DNA from: Trematomus loennbergii
Lineage: Eukaryota; Chordata; Actinopteri; Perciformes; Nototheniidae
NCBI GenBank assembly: GCA_012861695.1
Contig: JAAOOA010000016.1
Coordinates: 27,586,972 to 27,650,971 of the forward strand
Length of the DNA: 64,000 nt
Reading direction: 5' to 3'
Shown here: positions 40,727 to 55,699 of the stretch, piece after piece
How the letters are laid out: the number at the start of each line of letters is the position of its first letter
How positions within the stretch are numbered: position 1 is the stretch's first letter
Translations under genes and position numbers: made by a program
The notes under the pieces: model-generated
What the model saw: the letters and a program-made list of their open reading frames with translations, nothing else
Databases searched by the model: none
What the model was told of the DNA's origin: nothing

Positions 40727-41130
40727 TGAGTTTCTTTGTCATATAAGGGTGGGCAAGCAGCCGGGACACCTGCAGGTATTTAGGGGGGTTTTTGCACAGT
40801 TTATTGGACATTTTGGAGACAGCAAAATGAACCGAAATAAACCCCTAAAAACCTTAAATGTCCCATCTTTGTGACGCCACTTTAACATGATTAGTACTTT
40901 AAATACATATAAGTGAGTTTCTTCTTTTGTCAAATAAGGGTGGGCAAGCAGAAGGGTCACCTGCAGGTATTTAGCGGGGTTTTTGCATAGTTTATTGAAC
41001 ACTTTAGCACATAAATAACCTCTTAAATGTATGGAAAGTACATATCATGTTAAAGTGGCGTCACCAAGATGGGAAATTGAAGGTTTTCAGGGTTTTATTT
41101 GGGTTCATTTTGCTGGTTCTGTGTCTCCAG
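40727..41130. repeat. Local tandem plus inverted duplication
   Basis: GTGAGTTTCTT...AAGGGTGGGCAAGCAG...CACCTGCAGGTATTTAG occurs at 40727-40810 and again at 40913-41000 in the same direction. The block at 40818-40890 (GGAGACAGCAAAATGAACC, GACGCCACTTTAACATGAT) returns inverted at 41048-41130. Confidence 0.8.
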
Positions 41131-43480
41131 ACGCTCAACTTTAACAGATTGTTCTTGCTTTTTATGTTTACATCAGTTAGTATGAGAGGGTGAATGTGTT
41201 TGTGTGTGATTAAGATGAAGAGAAAGACATCAACATGTCCACATTACAGCTAGAAGAGCTTAACAACTGCTTTCACAGTTCACTAAGATAACTGGTATTC
41301 TGAGGGGAAATATTGCTCACATTTAGGGACAAAAATGTTATTTTGATCAATGTTTCCCTCTGCTTTATAGCATATGGTGCTCCTGTGTAGCTCAAGAGTG
41401 TTTTCTGGGAGACATATACGTCATAGCTGAAGTATAAAGTGGCCTTGAGTAGAGTTAGTTGTGTTTTGTAGAGTCGATGGCACTTTTTATAAGGAATTTA
41501 AGCTTTTTGGATATTGGGATTTGACGATTATTTGCCTAATAGATGAGTTGAGGAAGAAAAGTGTGCAACTGTTTTGATATTTGATGAATGTTTTCAGGGT
41601 GGTTTTCTAGGAAGACAACACCACTTCTCTATAGATCCAGCTTTCATTACATTTCAAGTTTTGTACTGTGAGATAAATATATTTGGTTGGTGCTATTTAG
41701 GAAAAACACTGAAAAACTAGGACAATAATCAGTTGTATTTATAATGAAAGAACTAGTTAAATCCTTACTGTGATGGTTGGATGAAAGACTTCATTAGGAA
41801 ATGTTATAATAGTAAATGTAGAGGCGTTGAAAGTCTGCACATCTTCGGTTTAGCTGCATTAAAAGTGCTTTAATTGTTATTCTTAGAAAGCTGTACACAA
41901 CTACGGTTTGTTCCTCAGCAACCGGACAATACACACGTGTTAAAAATGATCAGGACAAAGCCAAAAGATCTAGTTTGAAATGCTGTATTACACAGAGAAT
42001 ATAGTTTTGTTTTATCTTGTAAGGTGTTTGTAAAAGCTCTTTGGAAGATGCTTCATTTGAAAAGTTATGTGTTCAGTATCAGGAATAAGCTTGAATTCGA
42101 ACATACTCTTTGAAAAAAGCTTGACTTTCATCATCATATCATGAACTGAACAAGATCTTTTCATGTTTAAAATTACTACAATAACAAAGAAGTTAATATG
42201 GCCAGCTGGGAAAATAAACATTGTACATTGATTGCTCCATGAAAGCCTTTATTTTCATTCATAATAGCAATTAAGGATTATATAGGCTGCACATATACGG
42301 TTAAGATACCTTGTAAGAGCTTAAAAGTGTTTGAATGTTACTCCTAAAAAGCTGTTTTGTGCTTCTGAACCAGACAATGAAAATGTCAAAGATGTTGTGA
42401 ATGAGTCTGAGTTTGAAATGCAACTTATTCTGGACTTATGCCCTAAATGTTTCTCTGGCCTCGGATGTGCTCCTGCAGAAAGCTAATTATCCATGGTGTG
42501 ATATCGCGGGACAAGCTATAACTGAGAGAAACTGAAGGTGGTGTCGCTGCCTTTCTCTCCGCTCCACGCTCATTCGGCGGGCCTGTCTATTATCCGACAC
42601 TCAGCAGTCAATACATTTCCCATGAATAAGCAATGGCTCCTATTGACGGCTTGGTTAGAAAGGGAATCAACGCCAAGAAAACTCCCAGAAACCCCCTCCA
42701 AAACCTGACTCATCTGCAGGTCGATCCAAAATCTAGAGAGACGTGAGAGTCACCTTCAAATTAAATGTCATTTTAGGAGCGTAGTTATGGCACTTTAATT
42801 ATTATTTAAAAGCCTAAATGTCATCATACTTATAGAAATCAGAATCCTTTGTGTATCGTCGAGGAAATTGGGTTTTGTAAATAACATAAATAAAGCCATG
42901 TTGGTGGGAGTATGGCACAATGACATAATTGTACAGTTTAAGTATTGTCCATATTGCAGGGTGTAAAGGATTATCAGGTACTTTCAGGCCTCGTCAGACT
43001 AAATATCATAATAGTATTTCATAATCAAACTCTTGAATGAAACTCAAACTTGTTCTGTCTCTTCTCTAAATCAGTCGTACGGCATTTAGTAAAGAAAAAA
43101 CCCCTTCAGTTCAAGATGATTTATGATGTGTATTTAAAGTCTGTTGATGATAACCCTGCATCTCTAAGAGGACGGGGATTTTGTGTTGTTGTTGAAATAT
43201 CTATGAAGAAAGATCAGGCTCTGGGTTCATGTTTTATTTTTGACGTCCTTTTTAAACAGACATGAATTGAGTGATCGAGAAAATGATAGCCCAGAAAATG
43301 AAGATAATTACTGATGTGATTGTTGGATTAAGGGGTTATTTCTGACATTGCTTTGAGAAGCGCCATGTTGTACACTTGGCTGATAAAAGCACCTTTGCTT
43401 CTGTCAAACAAAGTGAGCAAATTAATATGGATAAAATCAGGTTTAAAAACGCAAACAGAGCACTTTGTTGGACCTTAAAA
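41131..43480. other. Low-repeat intergenic DNA upstream of egr2
   Basis: No coding exon and no paired transposon ends were found. A slightly GC-richer block at about 42480-42700 stands out. It is a candidate for an egr2 cis-regulatory element on position alone. Confidence 0.4.
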
Positions 43481-43504
43481 TAACCAACGTAAGACTTGAA
43501 CGTA

Positions 43505-44280
43505 AAAAAAGAGTCTTAAGAAGTGCATTACAACATGGATTACTGAGCAGAGCAGCTAGCAGAAGATAGTATTAGACAAACGTGCAAAACTGTGTCAAAT
43601 ATGTTAAAAGTTTGAGGTACAAATCTTCAAATTTCTTCATCAGGAAAGCAGAAAAAAGCCACTTTTGTTATTCCTCCAGTGTGTCTGATGCTACAAGAGT
43701 GAGGTGTCAGTACGTCTCACAATTTCTGGCAATGGTACGATGTAAGTCTATTAAAAGGCAACTAAACTTTGTTGAATACAATGATTTGTAACCTTTTCAA
43801 CTCGTATATATGCAGGTTTTAAGGTTTAAAAGAGTCTTAAGAAGTGCAATAAAACATGGATTACTGTGTAAAGAAGCTGGTGGCAGTTAGCATTAGGCAA
43901 ACGTTCAGGTCTTTGTCATATACGTTTGGAGATAAGGTACAACTGTTTCCTTATATTGAGGCAGAAAAATCCACTTATTGTTTTGTTACTACCTAAGTAT
44001 TTTTTATGCTACAAAAGTGAGGTGTCAGAACATCTTCATCTCAAATGTATGACCCTTAAAATGTCAAAATGAACAACCAAAGTCTGCAGAGTATGGAAAA
44101 AAGCCTGTGTTGAAGACAAAGGGAGGTTGAGGCAGACACCTTCAACATGTCTTTATAAGGACGACAGAAAAAGCATTTTGTTTTGTTACTGCTTCAGTAT
44201 TTTTGATGCTTCAAAGAGAGGTGTCAATCCGGGGTCACGAAGGTCACGCAGCAGAAGAAACCTCTGACGTACGGAGAGAG
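43505..44280. repeat. Diverged local duplication family, units 1-2
   Basis: GAGTCTTAAGAAGTGCA followed by AACATGGATTACTG begins units at about 43510 and 43832. Both run on through GCAGAAAAA..CCACTT and GTGAGGTGTCAG. A further part (CCAAAGTCTGCAGAGTA, GAGGCAGACACCTTCA, GTGTCAATCCGGGGTCACGA) follows at 44075-44275. Confidence 0.7.
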
Positions 44281-44554
44281 AAGTGGCAGAAGAAAAGTGG
44301 TATTCTTTTTCTTTTTCGATTCTAATAATGTAAAAGAGGACGGCAGGCGGTAAGCAGGCCGGCCCGAGCATCGTTTGAGGACGAAGACAAAGATCTATAT
44401 TAACAAAAACTGCAGATGACAGATGATTAATCGGCGTGGTGGGGTCTGCCGTCGCCCGGACCCCCGGCTGACACCCCGAGCCTCCAAACACAAAACCAGA
44501 AACCCCCCAGAGCCTCGGCGGCCCGGAGCAGCGTGGGCGAAGGGTGGAAGCAGG

Positions 44555-45740
<1,186 letters not shown>

Positions 45741-46024
45741 TGTGCAGCAGAAGGCTTCGTCTTCATCAAACAGATTTAAATCCGTCCTGTTTACTGTTTA
45801 ACATCCAAAGGGATCACGATTTGCTTTCTGTTTGAGGTAGAATCTGTAACATTTCCAACACGTGAATTCAAACACAACCTTACTTGTTATTGGTTACGTT
45901 AAGGAAAACGTGGTTTTGAGTAAAGTAAGTAGGGTTGTGAGGTGCAAAAGTCAAGAATTATACGTGAAAAAGTTGACATTTTGGCTTGATACGAACATGG
46001 ATGTATAGATAGTAGTTTGTTCAT

Positions 46025-46330
46025 ATTGAGGCAGAAAAAGCCACTTATTGTTTTGTTACTACTCTAGTATTTGTGATGCTCCCAAAGTGATGGGAGCAAC
46101 ATTTTTGGCCCTTAAAATGGCAAAATGAACACCCAAAGTCTGCAGAGTACTGAGAACGGCCTGTGTTGAAGACAATGGGAGGATGAGGCAGACACCTTCA
46201 CATTTCTGTATTAGAAAGACAGAAAAAAGCATTTTGTTTTGTTGCTGCTTCAGTATTTGTGATGCTTCAAAGTGAGGTGTCAATCCGGGGTCACGAAGGT
46301 CACACAGCAGAAGAAACCTCTGACATTTTT
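46025..46330. repeat. Diverged local duplication family, further unit
   Basis: Repeats the 43960-44275 sequence (GCCACTTATTGTTTTGTTAC, CCAAAGTCTGCAGAGTA, GTGTCAATCCGGGGTCACGA) about 2 kb downstream, in the same direction, with point changes. Confidence 0.75.
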
Positions 46331-47480
46331 GGCTTAATGGGATACGAACATGGAGGTATAGAAAGTATTTTTAGGCCCATTATGTCACAGACTGACAGAA
46401 GTTGTAGTACCACCATTTGGCCACTACAACAATGTCTCCTTAGGATCCTGAGCAGTGATCTTATGGGTCCTGTGTTTGTTTGATCCATCCAACACAACCT
46501 CCTCTGTGTGCAGACGCTCTGGCTCTCTGACTAAAGGAGCACCTGCTCTGAGTCTAATATGCTGCTACTTGTGATTATGATCAATTGCATTGTTGGTAAT
46601 GTAAGCTGAAGGTTTTAACATAAGAATACAAAACAAATGCATTCTCTGATTCTGCTGCATTCATTTTGATCACGAGTAGAATACAACACCCTATATAGGA
46701 TTGCAATAAGATGTGTTTGCTCCAGGTTTTGATGAACGCTTTGAAAAAAGTTCACACATGGGGACACAGAGAGACGTCCTCATTAAAGGGCGATGCACTT
46801 TTTTGGGCCACTCTGGGCACTCGTATACGAACAAACGGACAAGCGAAAGTGGTCCCTGTTGTGGAGAATTGAATGCAGGTCTATTTGCACTGTTACAGTT
46901 TGAAATAGCTGCTGACCAAAGTCTGGACAGGTTTTCTTTTTGCAGTGTTCTACAAAAACTGCTGATCCAAAAATCCAACATCAATAATGAAGTAGAACGA
47001 TCCAAGGTTGGTGAAAATATCACAAACAAGACATCTGTCATTGGATGTGATATAATAATGACTCAAGATGAACTAAAATATACTTGTTATGACGGGAAGA
47101 CGCATGGAAATAAAATGTTTGAACCATGGCCATTCAAGGTTTCCGTACCTGCCACAATAACAAAGTCTGAAAATATAAGGCTTTGAATTCACATGCACAA
47201 TAGCTAAAGTGCTGTGGACCACGACAATCTTAACTTCCAGGCTTCTGTAACAATGCAAAAATAAACTAAGACATAGAAAGACATCAAATAGCAATAGTGG
47301 TGCAAGTAAAATGCAAGAATAACTAATATTAAAGTCAGATGATAACTAACATACATCTTCATATCAACTTATCTAAACTGCAAATCCATTTTTGAACAGG
47401 AGGCAACATTGAGACCAACCAAATTTCTAATAAAGTAATAAATTAAATCAGATGCTTATTCCCTCACTAATCACCTCATC
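46331..47480. other. Intergenic, one unassigned open frame
   Basis: A 157-codon open frame at 46713-47186 has no recognisable domain, no exon-like borders and ordinary composition. I do not call it a gene. Nothing else is seen. Confidence 0.4.
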
Positions 47481-47907
47481 TATCTCAGGGGCCAACAAAA
47501 GGCAGCCTCAGTAATCTGCTCCTGACAGAGGAAACAAATGTGTGTGTGCAGGCAGTGTGTGGGCTCAGCTGGCACCAACACAAAACAATGCAACTCGATT
47601 TTACCCGGATACCAGCCATATTGAGCGGGCCAGATCCTCTCACCTCCCCGCCCGGAGCATCCATGTATGGAGACACTGGGACCGGAATTCCGAGTGATGG
47701 AGATCCTAGTTCCTCTCGATTTACATTAAGCCTGCGAAAAACAAGAAACACGTGATAAATGTTCGATAAAAATCCCCCTAAATTCAGATTTTCTGCATGT
47801 TTTGTGTCTATTTCAATAAACTCCTACATGTTATTTTGTTTCGTCGTCACGGTGAGCTCCACCAGTCCTATTTCTGGAGTTTCCCTCTTTTTTTTCAAAA
47901 CCCAAGT

Positions 47908-47958
47908 CCATATTTGGTGAATGACGTACCGGGACACCCAGAGATCCCCTTTATAACC
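47908..47958 (+). promoter_or_regulatory. egr2: egr2 core promoter: CArG box, CRE half-site, TATA box
   Basis: CCATATTTGG (47908-47917) is a perfect CArG box (serum response element). TGACGT (47922-47927) is a CRE half-site. TTTATAA (47950-47956) is a TATA box. This predicts a start site near 47980 and an 85-bp 5' leader. SRF and CREB control is well established for EGR family genes, which are immediate-early genes. Confidence 0.7.
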
Positions 47959-48065
47959 AAACATGCATCATCCCGGAGATGTTTTATACCAGAGATGAGA
48001 AGCAAAATGTTGCAGGAGGCAGAGCATTGGATTTGAATATTAGTTTGACTCGCCTGATCTACATA

Positions 48066-49842
<1,777 letters not shown>

Positions 49843-51185
49843 TCCTCGCTGCGCATGCGCAAAGCTGCTGAATGTAAACTTTCTGCTCCTGCTGACACTG
49901 TGTGCAAAAAGAGCCCAAATCCTATTTTGTAGACTAAGTTGTTGTTCTCAGAAAAAAGATGGAAGGAATATCTTTGGAAGCCATATCTTTAACAAACATA
50001 AGAATCAGGGAGAACCAGAGTTCACTATGATGTGCTTGGTCATGCCTTCAGTATTTATATAAAACATAACTCCTCACTTATCACTCAGTGGTCCAAATTA
50101 TACACAGAAATGCCCATAAAAACGAAGCTGGTTATTGTAGCGTTGCTTATCTCCTCGATTAATCGTTTGGTCTATACAATCTCAGAAAGTAATGAAAAAT
50201 ACCATTTATCAATTATCAAAAGCTGATTATTTATTTTATATTTCTTCTTAATTGTAAGACATATATATGGAGTTTGGCTTGCTTTAGTGCTCTGTTGCAA
50301 GGCATTGCGTCTACTACTGTATCTGCTTCATGTTCTCAGGGATTACATTACAATTCAGGCTGCAAACACAGACTGAAATCCTGCGAGTCAGCTGTCAGTT
50401 TACTGCTGCAGGTGGTTTGGTTTCTGTAAAATGCACAAAATAGTTCATTTCCGAAATATACACAAAGATTTTTGGACAGTCACTCAAAGGACATACACAT
50501 TCCACATGTTCCAAGTTATTTAGGATAATCCCATCTCAGCTGTTGTATAGCAGCTAAATAATGAATATCTTAAAAGACATCTTGCAGGGTTTATATGAGA
50601 TAAATACAAACAGATGATATTTGGTATTGTTGTGATGACACTAAATATGTCTTATGATGCTTATTTATCAAAAAAAAATAATGCATTCCTTATTGTAAGT
50701 ATCGTTTTGGAAGCTTTGATATTGACATAGATCTGATGGCAAACACAAATTACATTCGCTATTTTATTAAAGAACTCTGTGAATTTTTCAATGGCGGGAT
50801 GCAGCAAAATGAGCTTTTTTAACCTGTTTTTGTAGATTAAAAATGTTAAAAATAATGATGTTTTATTCACCTGATGAAGAGTTGACTTTGGTGTATTACA
50901 TGCAGCGGATGTTGGGATTTTGAGAGATTGTAGCCGGATAATCAGATGTATTTCTGGTTATATTTTATTTGTGGATGCGTTCAGTATGCACAGACCTGGG
51001 ATACTTGTGAAGATTCAAACAGCATTTCTACCTGATGAATGTGAGAGGAAGAAGAAAGAGAGTTACTGGACAAATAAAAGTTGTTGTGTTTTATATTTGA
51101 TATGCAAACAAGTCGAGCACTAAAGCTTTTATTCTGCTGGACCGATGCTTCTTGTCAATGCAAATAAATGTGGACTTGTTGAGTT
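49843..51185 (+). other. egr2: egr2 3' UTR (inferred)
   Basis: AT-rich sequence with ATTTA pentamers (for example near 50052 and 50226), as expected for an unstable immediate-early mRNA. AATAAA at 51071 and 51163 are possible polyadenylation signals; the second is followed by a GT-rich stretch. The end is an estimate. Confidence 0.55.
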
Positions 51186-51371
51186 GAGGCTCTTTATTTT
51201 GTGTTATATATAACGCTTTTTTTAAATATTTGTTTTTTCACAGCAGATTTTCTTTGGACCCAAATTTCCATTTTGATTAAATCTTTAAACTCCAATCAAA
51301 CATGTTTAAAACTCCTGCTGAAGAAGATCATGTCATACAACCAAAAGCTGCAGAAAAGTTACTATTTAGAC

Positions 51372-51897
51372 CAGGGGTGTCAAACTCAAATACACTGTGG
51401 GCCAACATAAAAAAATGGGTACTCGTGGAGGGCCGGACTGGTTCAATGTTTATTGCAAAACGTATTGAAATGAACTTATTGCACATATTAAACCTGGAAC
51501 TAACAAGCTTAAATGATTGCCTATAAAAACAACATTAAACATTAATAATCAGTTGCATTCATTTCTTATGGCTCTATCTGCAGCTTTTCCAGAGTCATTT
51601 CTTATGATTACATTTTTCCACAGGCCAACAACGCTTCAAAAAACTATTTCCCTCAAAGAAAACCCAAACATGCCCTGTTGTCGTGAGAGAAAAAGTGCAG
51701 AAGGAAACATCCATTGAAACTCAGTGTGCTGCTCTGTGATGCTAGTTCAAGCCAGATACTTGGCATCTCATCTTGGGTGCAAGTTCATCAATGTTTGGGG
51801 TCAGGCTCTGAGCGGAGGAAACCCTCAAGATGGAGTGAAGGTGTGCGTGCAATATACCGGCGGGCCAGATCTAATAGTAATTAGAAATTATCCTCCA
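51372..51897 (+). mobile_element. hAT element, CAGGGGTGTCAAACTC end, truncated
   Basis: CAGGGGTGTCAAACTCAAAT starts the copy. The body matches 57644-58223 in inverse orientation, including TATTGCACGCACACC and AGATGAGATGCCAAGTATCT read on the other strand. The far terminus is missing after AATTATCCT. Confidence 0.85.
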
Positions 51898-52077
51898 AGT
51901 ATTTTTGAAAGTGCCTGCCCTTTTCCAAATGGCTTCCAATCATAGACTGTATATATAAAGCTTCCAATGGAGCTTTCCTAGATGGTTTGGTGAAACAAAG
52001 CATCTGAGTCAGGTTAGTAATGCTCCATCACATGTTTTACATCTATTACAGGGTGAGTCTTAAACTGAAGCTTGACT

Positions 52078-52228
52078 TTAAAGCAACCCAACGGAAGTTT
52101 CATGTAAGTTTAGTTCTTTCACTCGTAGCTCGGGCTGCGGGGGTGCTAGAGACGGGAGCACGTTGATACGACCTTCCTAGCCGGAGACATGGCCGCATGT
52201 TACAATAAACTTCCGTTGGGTCGCTTAA
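52078..52228. mobile_element. Small TTAA-bounded MITE
   Basis: It starts TTAAAGCAACCCAACGGAAG and ends CTTCCGTTGGGTCGCTTAA. Inverted ends of about 20 bp with one mismatch, 151 bp in total. Confidence 0.8.
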
Positions 52229-52302
52229 AAACAAATATCGCAAATCGCAATATCTGTCAGAAAAATCGCAATTAGATTATTTCCCCAAATCGTGCAGCCC
52301 TA
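52229..52302 (-). mobile_element. End fragment of a TAGGGCTGCACGAT hAT MITE
   Basis: Reading on the minus strand from 52302 it begins TAGGGCTGCACGATTTGGG and continues with AATCGCAATT-type sequence, as at 27647. The rest is missing, probably cut by the neighbouring TTAA MITE. Confidence 0.65.
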
Positions 52303-54660
52303 ATTTGTGCAGAAGACGTATACTTACTGTATCATAATACATTTGACTAAAATAGTGTCAGTAAACACTTGAAATATTGATTTACAGCTAAATAAACACA
52401 AACATTGCATTCAAGTCTTTTAAAGAATGAACCATGAAGACACAGAAACTGGCCTTTCATTCAAACAGAGCTTTCTTCTAAAGGAAATATGACATTTTAT
52501 TGAAAGTAAAAACAATTTAAGCTGATTAAGAAGATTTTTACGTGCCATGTTTGAGAGAAATGTCCCAGAAGATCTACTCCAAAACCTGTTTGCACAAAAA
52601 TGGGAAACAAGTTGCTTTCTGAACACTTTGGTTCTTCTAATCACATTCTGAAGCAAAAAAATCAGACATGTTTAGGCAAAATAAACAGCATATTTTATAT
52701 GAATGAACAGAAAACTTTAATTACAGGCTAAATATATCGAATACGGCATTAAACATGATCAGATTTGAGACTTTAACAGACTTTCTGCTCATTATTAGAC
52801 CTGTTTATCTTTCAGTCATGTGATACAACACACAGCACATCAGTCTTGTTCTCTGAGATTAAATCACAAGTTTGCAGCACGTTCTGACAGGTTTAGTGCT
52901 TTTCTCTCACTATAGCTTCAGGTTAAGCATTATTTTAAATTGTACATCTTTGAATAAACAATGGACCATGTTGTTACTTAAGTTTTATTTATTTTATCCT
53001 AAGCTAGTTCATATTTTATAAGAAACACGAATTCACAAATTCGCCTTGCCCCTCTGATTTCCTTCAAGCTGGAATTCAAACCCTTTTTTAATTTACCTTA
53101 TTTGACATTCGAGACAAATATTGAAAACCTTTCCTTCCATATGTGGTAAAAGAGGGACACTTCATTTAGTGCACATCTTGCAAACAAACAATGCCCTGAA
53201 TGTCAGCCAGTGAAACAAATCACAAACATCCTGAGGATCAAACCTTTCCAGAAAAAAAGAAGAGAAATGTCTGTAGTTTTTAAAAGTCCTAAACACAAGA
53301 ATAAACCCTAGAGTTTGAGACATTTTTAATTCTTCAAAAAGCAGAACAAAACGCCACAAATCCAGAAGCAGGAAGACTATAAAACACAAACATGTTTCTG
53401 ACGTTCGGGGACATTTCCTCAGAGGATTCTCAGCTCAGGTTTTTTGAATGCTGCATTCAAGTGCAGCCAGAAGTCTGGATCAAGTATATTATTCATGATC
53501 AGTTCTGCAGCGTGAACACATGCAACTCACAGCAACTGTTTGTATAACTGCACATGCATTACTGAAAGCTGACATGTTGTGTTCTTAAAAAGATACGCTT
53601 CAGATTCAGACGTCAGAAGCAAACTCAGCCTTTCTGATTATTCTTGAACGCAGCATTAGCACCCTGCATCAATCTCATCATTTCTTGGCATCTCTTTTGC
53701 AAAAAAATACCTTACAGGGTCTTATTTTAAGCTCATTATTCAGATCATTTACAGCTCCAATTTTGGTGCTTTTCAGATTTCAAACCAGTCACCTGATTGA
53801 TGATATGCTTTTACAGTGGATTACACAATGACACCTCCTTTAATTAAACCGAACCCACCAAATAAAGGCAGAAATGCATGAGATGAAACATTTAAAGTGT
53901 TCAGTGGCAAAGCAGAAATCCTGCTGATATCACCAGTACACTGAAATGTCTTCTCCAACGTGACATATTTGATACTACAAAACGGAAGGACCAATGCTTG
54001 ACACTCAAATCAGATTTCATGTCTTTCCGAATGATCTGAAATGTGTTTTAGACCCCAGTGCATTAGAAGTGAAACACTGTAAAATAACTCATTCAACTGA
54101 TTTGACCCTTAATAGAGATTGAGAAATGTTGGGATCTCAGTACAAACTTGCCTTGGGACTCCAATATATTTTTGTTCAAGTGAAATGTAAACTTGAGTTA
54201 TATATATCACTTGTTTGGCAGCGATGTGAGCAAAACATAACAAGGATTTCACCTTATTGTTTGCTGCAGGGCTGATTATTTCACTATTAGGTGTTTGCTC
54301 TAAGTGCCCAGAGAAGTGTCCATCCCAGGTTTCTTAAAAGTCCATAGTGTCTTGAAATGTCTGGTCCAAAACCAACAGATATCCACTATAGGATTATATT
54401 ATTTGAGGGTCATGAAACGGCATTTTCTGATACATTTGCATGAAAAATGACTTTTAATCGACTATTAAATTAGCTGGTGATTAGTCAACAAACAGTTGCA
54501 GGGCCATCACATCTGCACAGCTAAATTCAGACCTTCTTTATGCATGTGATGGCTTCAGTAATGATTTACAGTGACCCTTCATTTATAGCCCATTGTCCAA
54601 AAATAAATCCCCGGCCTTGTGCCAAGTGCAGCCGAGAAAAGGAGACGTTTTACGGCAGGC
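52303..54660 (-). other. ado: Repeat-poor AT-rich region, probably the ado 3' UTR
   Basis: No repeats or exons are seen between the hAT fragments and the ado stop codon. On the minus strand AATAAA occurs at about 52984-52997 and 52497-52502. A long 3' UTR would fit ado in other vertebrates, but the end is not proven. Confidence 0.45.
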
Positions 54661-55398
54661 TCAAAGGCAAACCTCCGGGCCTGGATACGGCTCCCCTCCG
54701 CACCAGAAATCCGGAGGCTGTGAGATCTCCATGAGCCAAACCTCCTTGTCCTTTTCTGATGTGTTTACCTCCCCTTCTGCAAGAACCTTATAATAATGAC
54801 AGTCCCTATCCTCGTCCGGGTCGTACGGAGGGGCCAGGATGTCCATGAACGCAGTGGGTCCGTCCACAGCGTCGATCTGGTGCAGGTTGTCCCGGTCCGG
54901 AGAGAGCACGCATGGCTCACTTTCCTCCGTGAATTCAGCGGTGGATCGGAGCAGGGAACGCCGCAGAGAGCCCACCTGATGCGGGGTTGTAGGAGGGGGC
55001 GCGTCGGTCTGCTCCAACCTGTCAAAACAACTGATTCTGACCTTTCCATACATGACTTTCAGCATGCCGTGCATCCCCGGGTGGTCGTGCAGAGGTATGG
55101 AAGCTCCATTTTTCAGCAGAAACACCCCCATGCTGAACTGGTCAGTCTCGCAGATGTGCATGTAGGTGACAGGGGGGTCGTGGTACGGAAGCCCCGAGGG
55201 AATGTCGTCGGATCTCCGCGGGACGAGCTGCAGATCCGAGGCTCGTATTTCCGTCATCAGGCTCCTTAGTTTGTTCTGGTTCTCCAGGAAGGATTTAGCG
55301 GGCTCGTCTCCAAACCGAGGCGGGCTTCGGAAGGTAATGAGAGCTTGCCGGGCGATTCTCTGCACGATGGAGGCCATGCTGCTGTCGCCGGGCATCAT
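54661..55398 (-). CDS. ado: 2-aminoethanethiol (cysteamine) dioxygenase, single exon
   Basis: Non-haem iron enzyme that oxidises cysteamine to hypotaurine and acts as an oxygen sensor by oxidising N-terminal cysteines of RGS proteins and IL-32, which feeds them to the Arg/N-degron pathway. 245 residues against 270 in human ADO, one uninterrupted exon as in other vertebrates. PLHDHPGMHGMLKV gives His104 and His106, and NLHQIDA gives His173, the three iron ligands (human 112, 114, 193). RDCHYY holds the Cys200-Tyr202 pair that forms the cross-link (human 220/222). VTYMHI, FSMGVFLL, DILAPPYDPDEDRDCHYY and DFWCGGEPYPGP are family hallmarks. I start at the first ATG (55398, MMPGDSSMASIVQRIARQ). 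The ATG at 55377 has the better context and is an alternative. The reading frame upstream has no ATG. Confidence 0.96.
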   Translation of the reverse strand: MMPGDSSMASIVQRIARQALITFRSPPRFGDEPAKSFLENQNKLRSLMTEIRASDLQLVPRRSDDIPSGLPYHDPPVTYMHICETDQFSMGVFLLKNGASIPLHDHPGMHGMLKVMYGKVRISCFDRLEQTDAPPPTTPHQVGSLRRSLLRSTAEFTEESEPCVLSPDRDNLHQIDAVDGPTAFMDILAPPYDPDEDRDCHYYKVLAEGEVNTSEKDKEVWLMEISQPPDFWCGGEPYPGPEVCL

Positions 55399-55516
55399 AC
55401 CGGAGAGAGGGACGTGTTGCCCGGTCGGTGTGGTCCGCCTGTCGGTCCTTAGCTTTAGCAATTTAGCTAAGCGTCAAAGATCGTTTTGATAGAAGATGAC
55501 TCACTCCTGATTCATT

Positions 55517-55660
55517 CTTCTTCGGACCTTCAGAATCAGAATCAGCAAAAGGTTTATTGACAAGTAGGTTTACACATACGAGGAATTGCCTTGGTGTACA
55601 TGGTGCATACATAAACATAGTTAAAGGAGATACATTGTAAGAAAAACGAGCAGAAAATAA
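55517..55660 (-). repeat. Interspersed repeat tail in the ado 5' flank
   Basis: CAGAATCAGAATCAGCAAAAGGTTTATTG followed by ACACATACGAGGAATTGCC is a common fish repeat tail. It starts only about 120 bp upstream of the ado start codon, so it may lie in the 5' UTR or the promoter. Confidence 0.65.
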
Positions 55661-55699
55661 AACTATTATAAAAAAACTATTACAAAAAACATTTGAATA

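Noticed and set aside
46713..47186. 157-codon open frame as a gene
   Set aside because: No recognisable domain, no splice-border or promoter evidence, and a repeat-rich setting.
55399..55461. 21-residue N-terminal extension of ado
   Set aside because: The extended frame begins at TTG. The first ATG is at 55398 and matches where the human protein starts.
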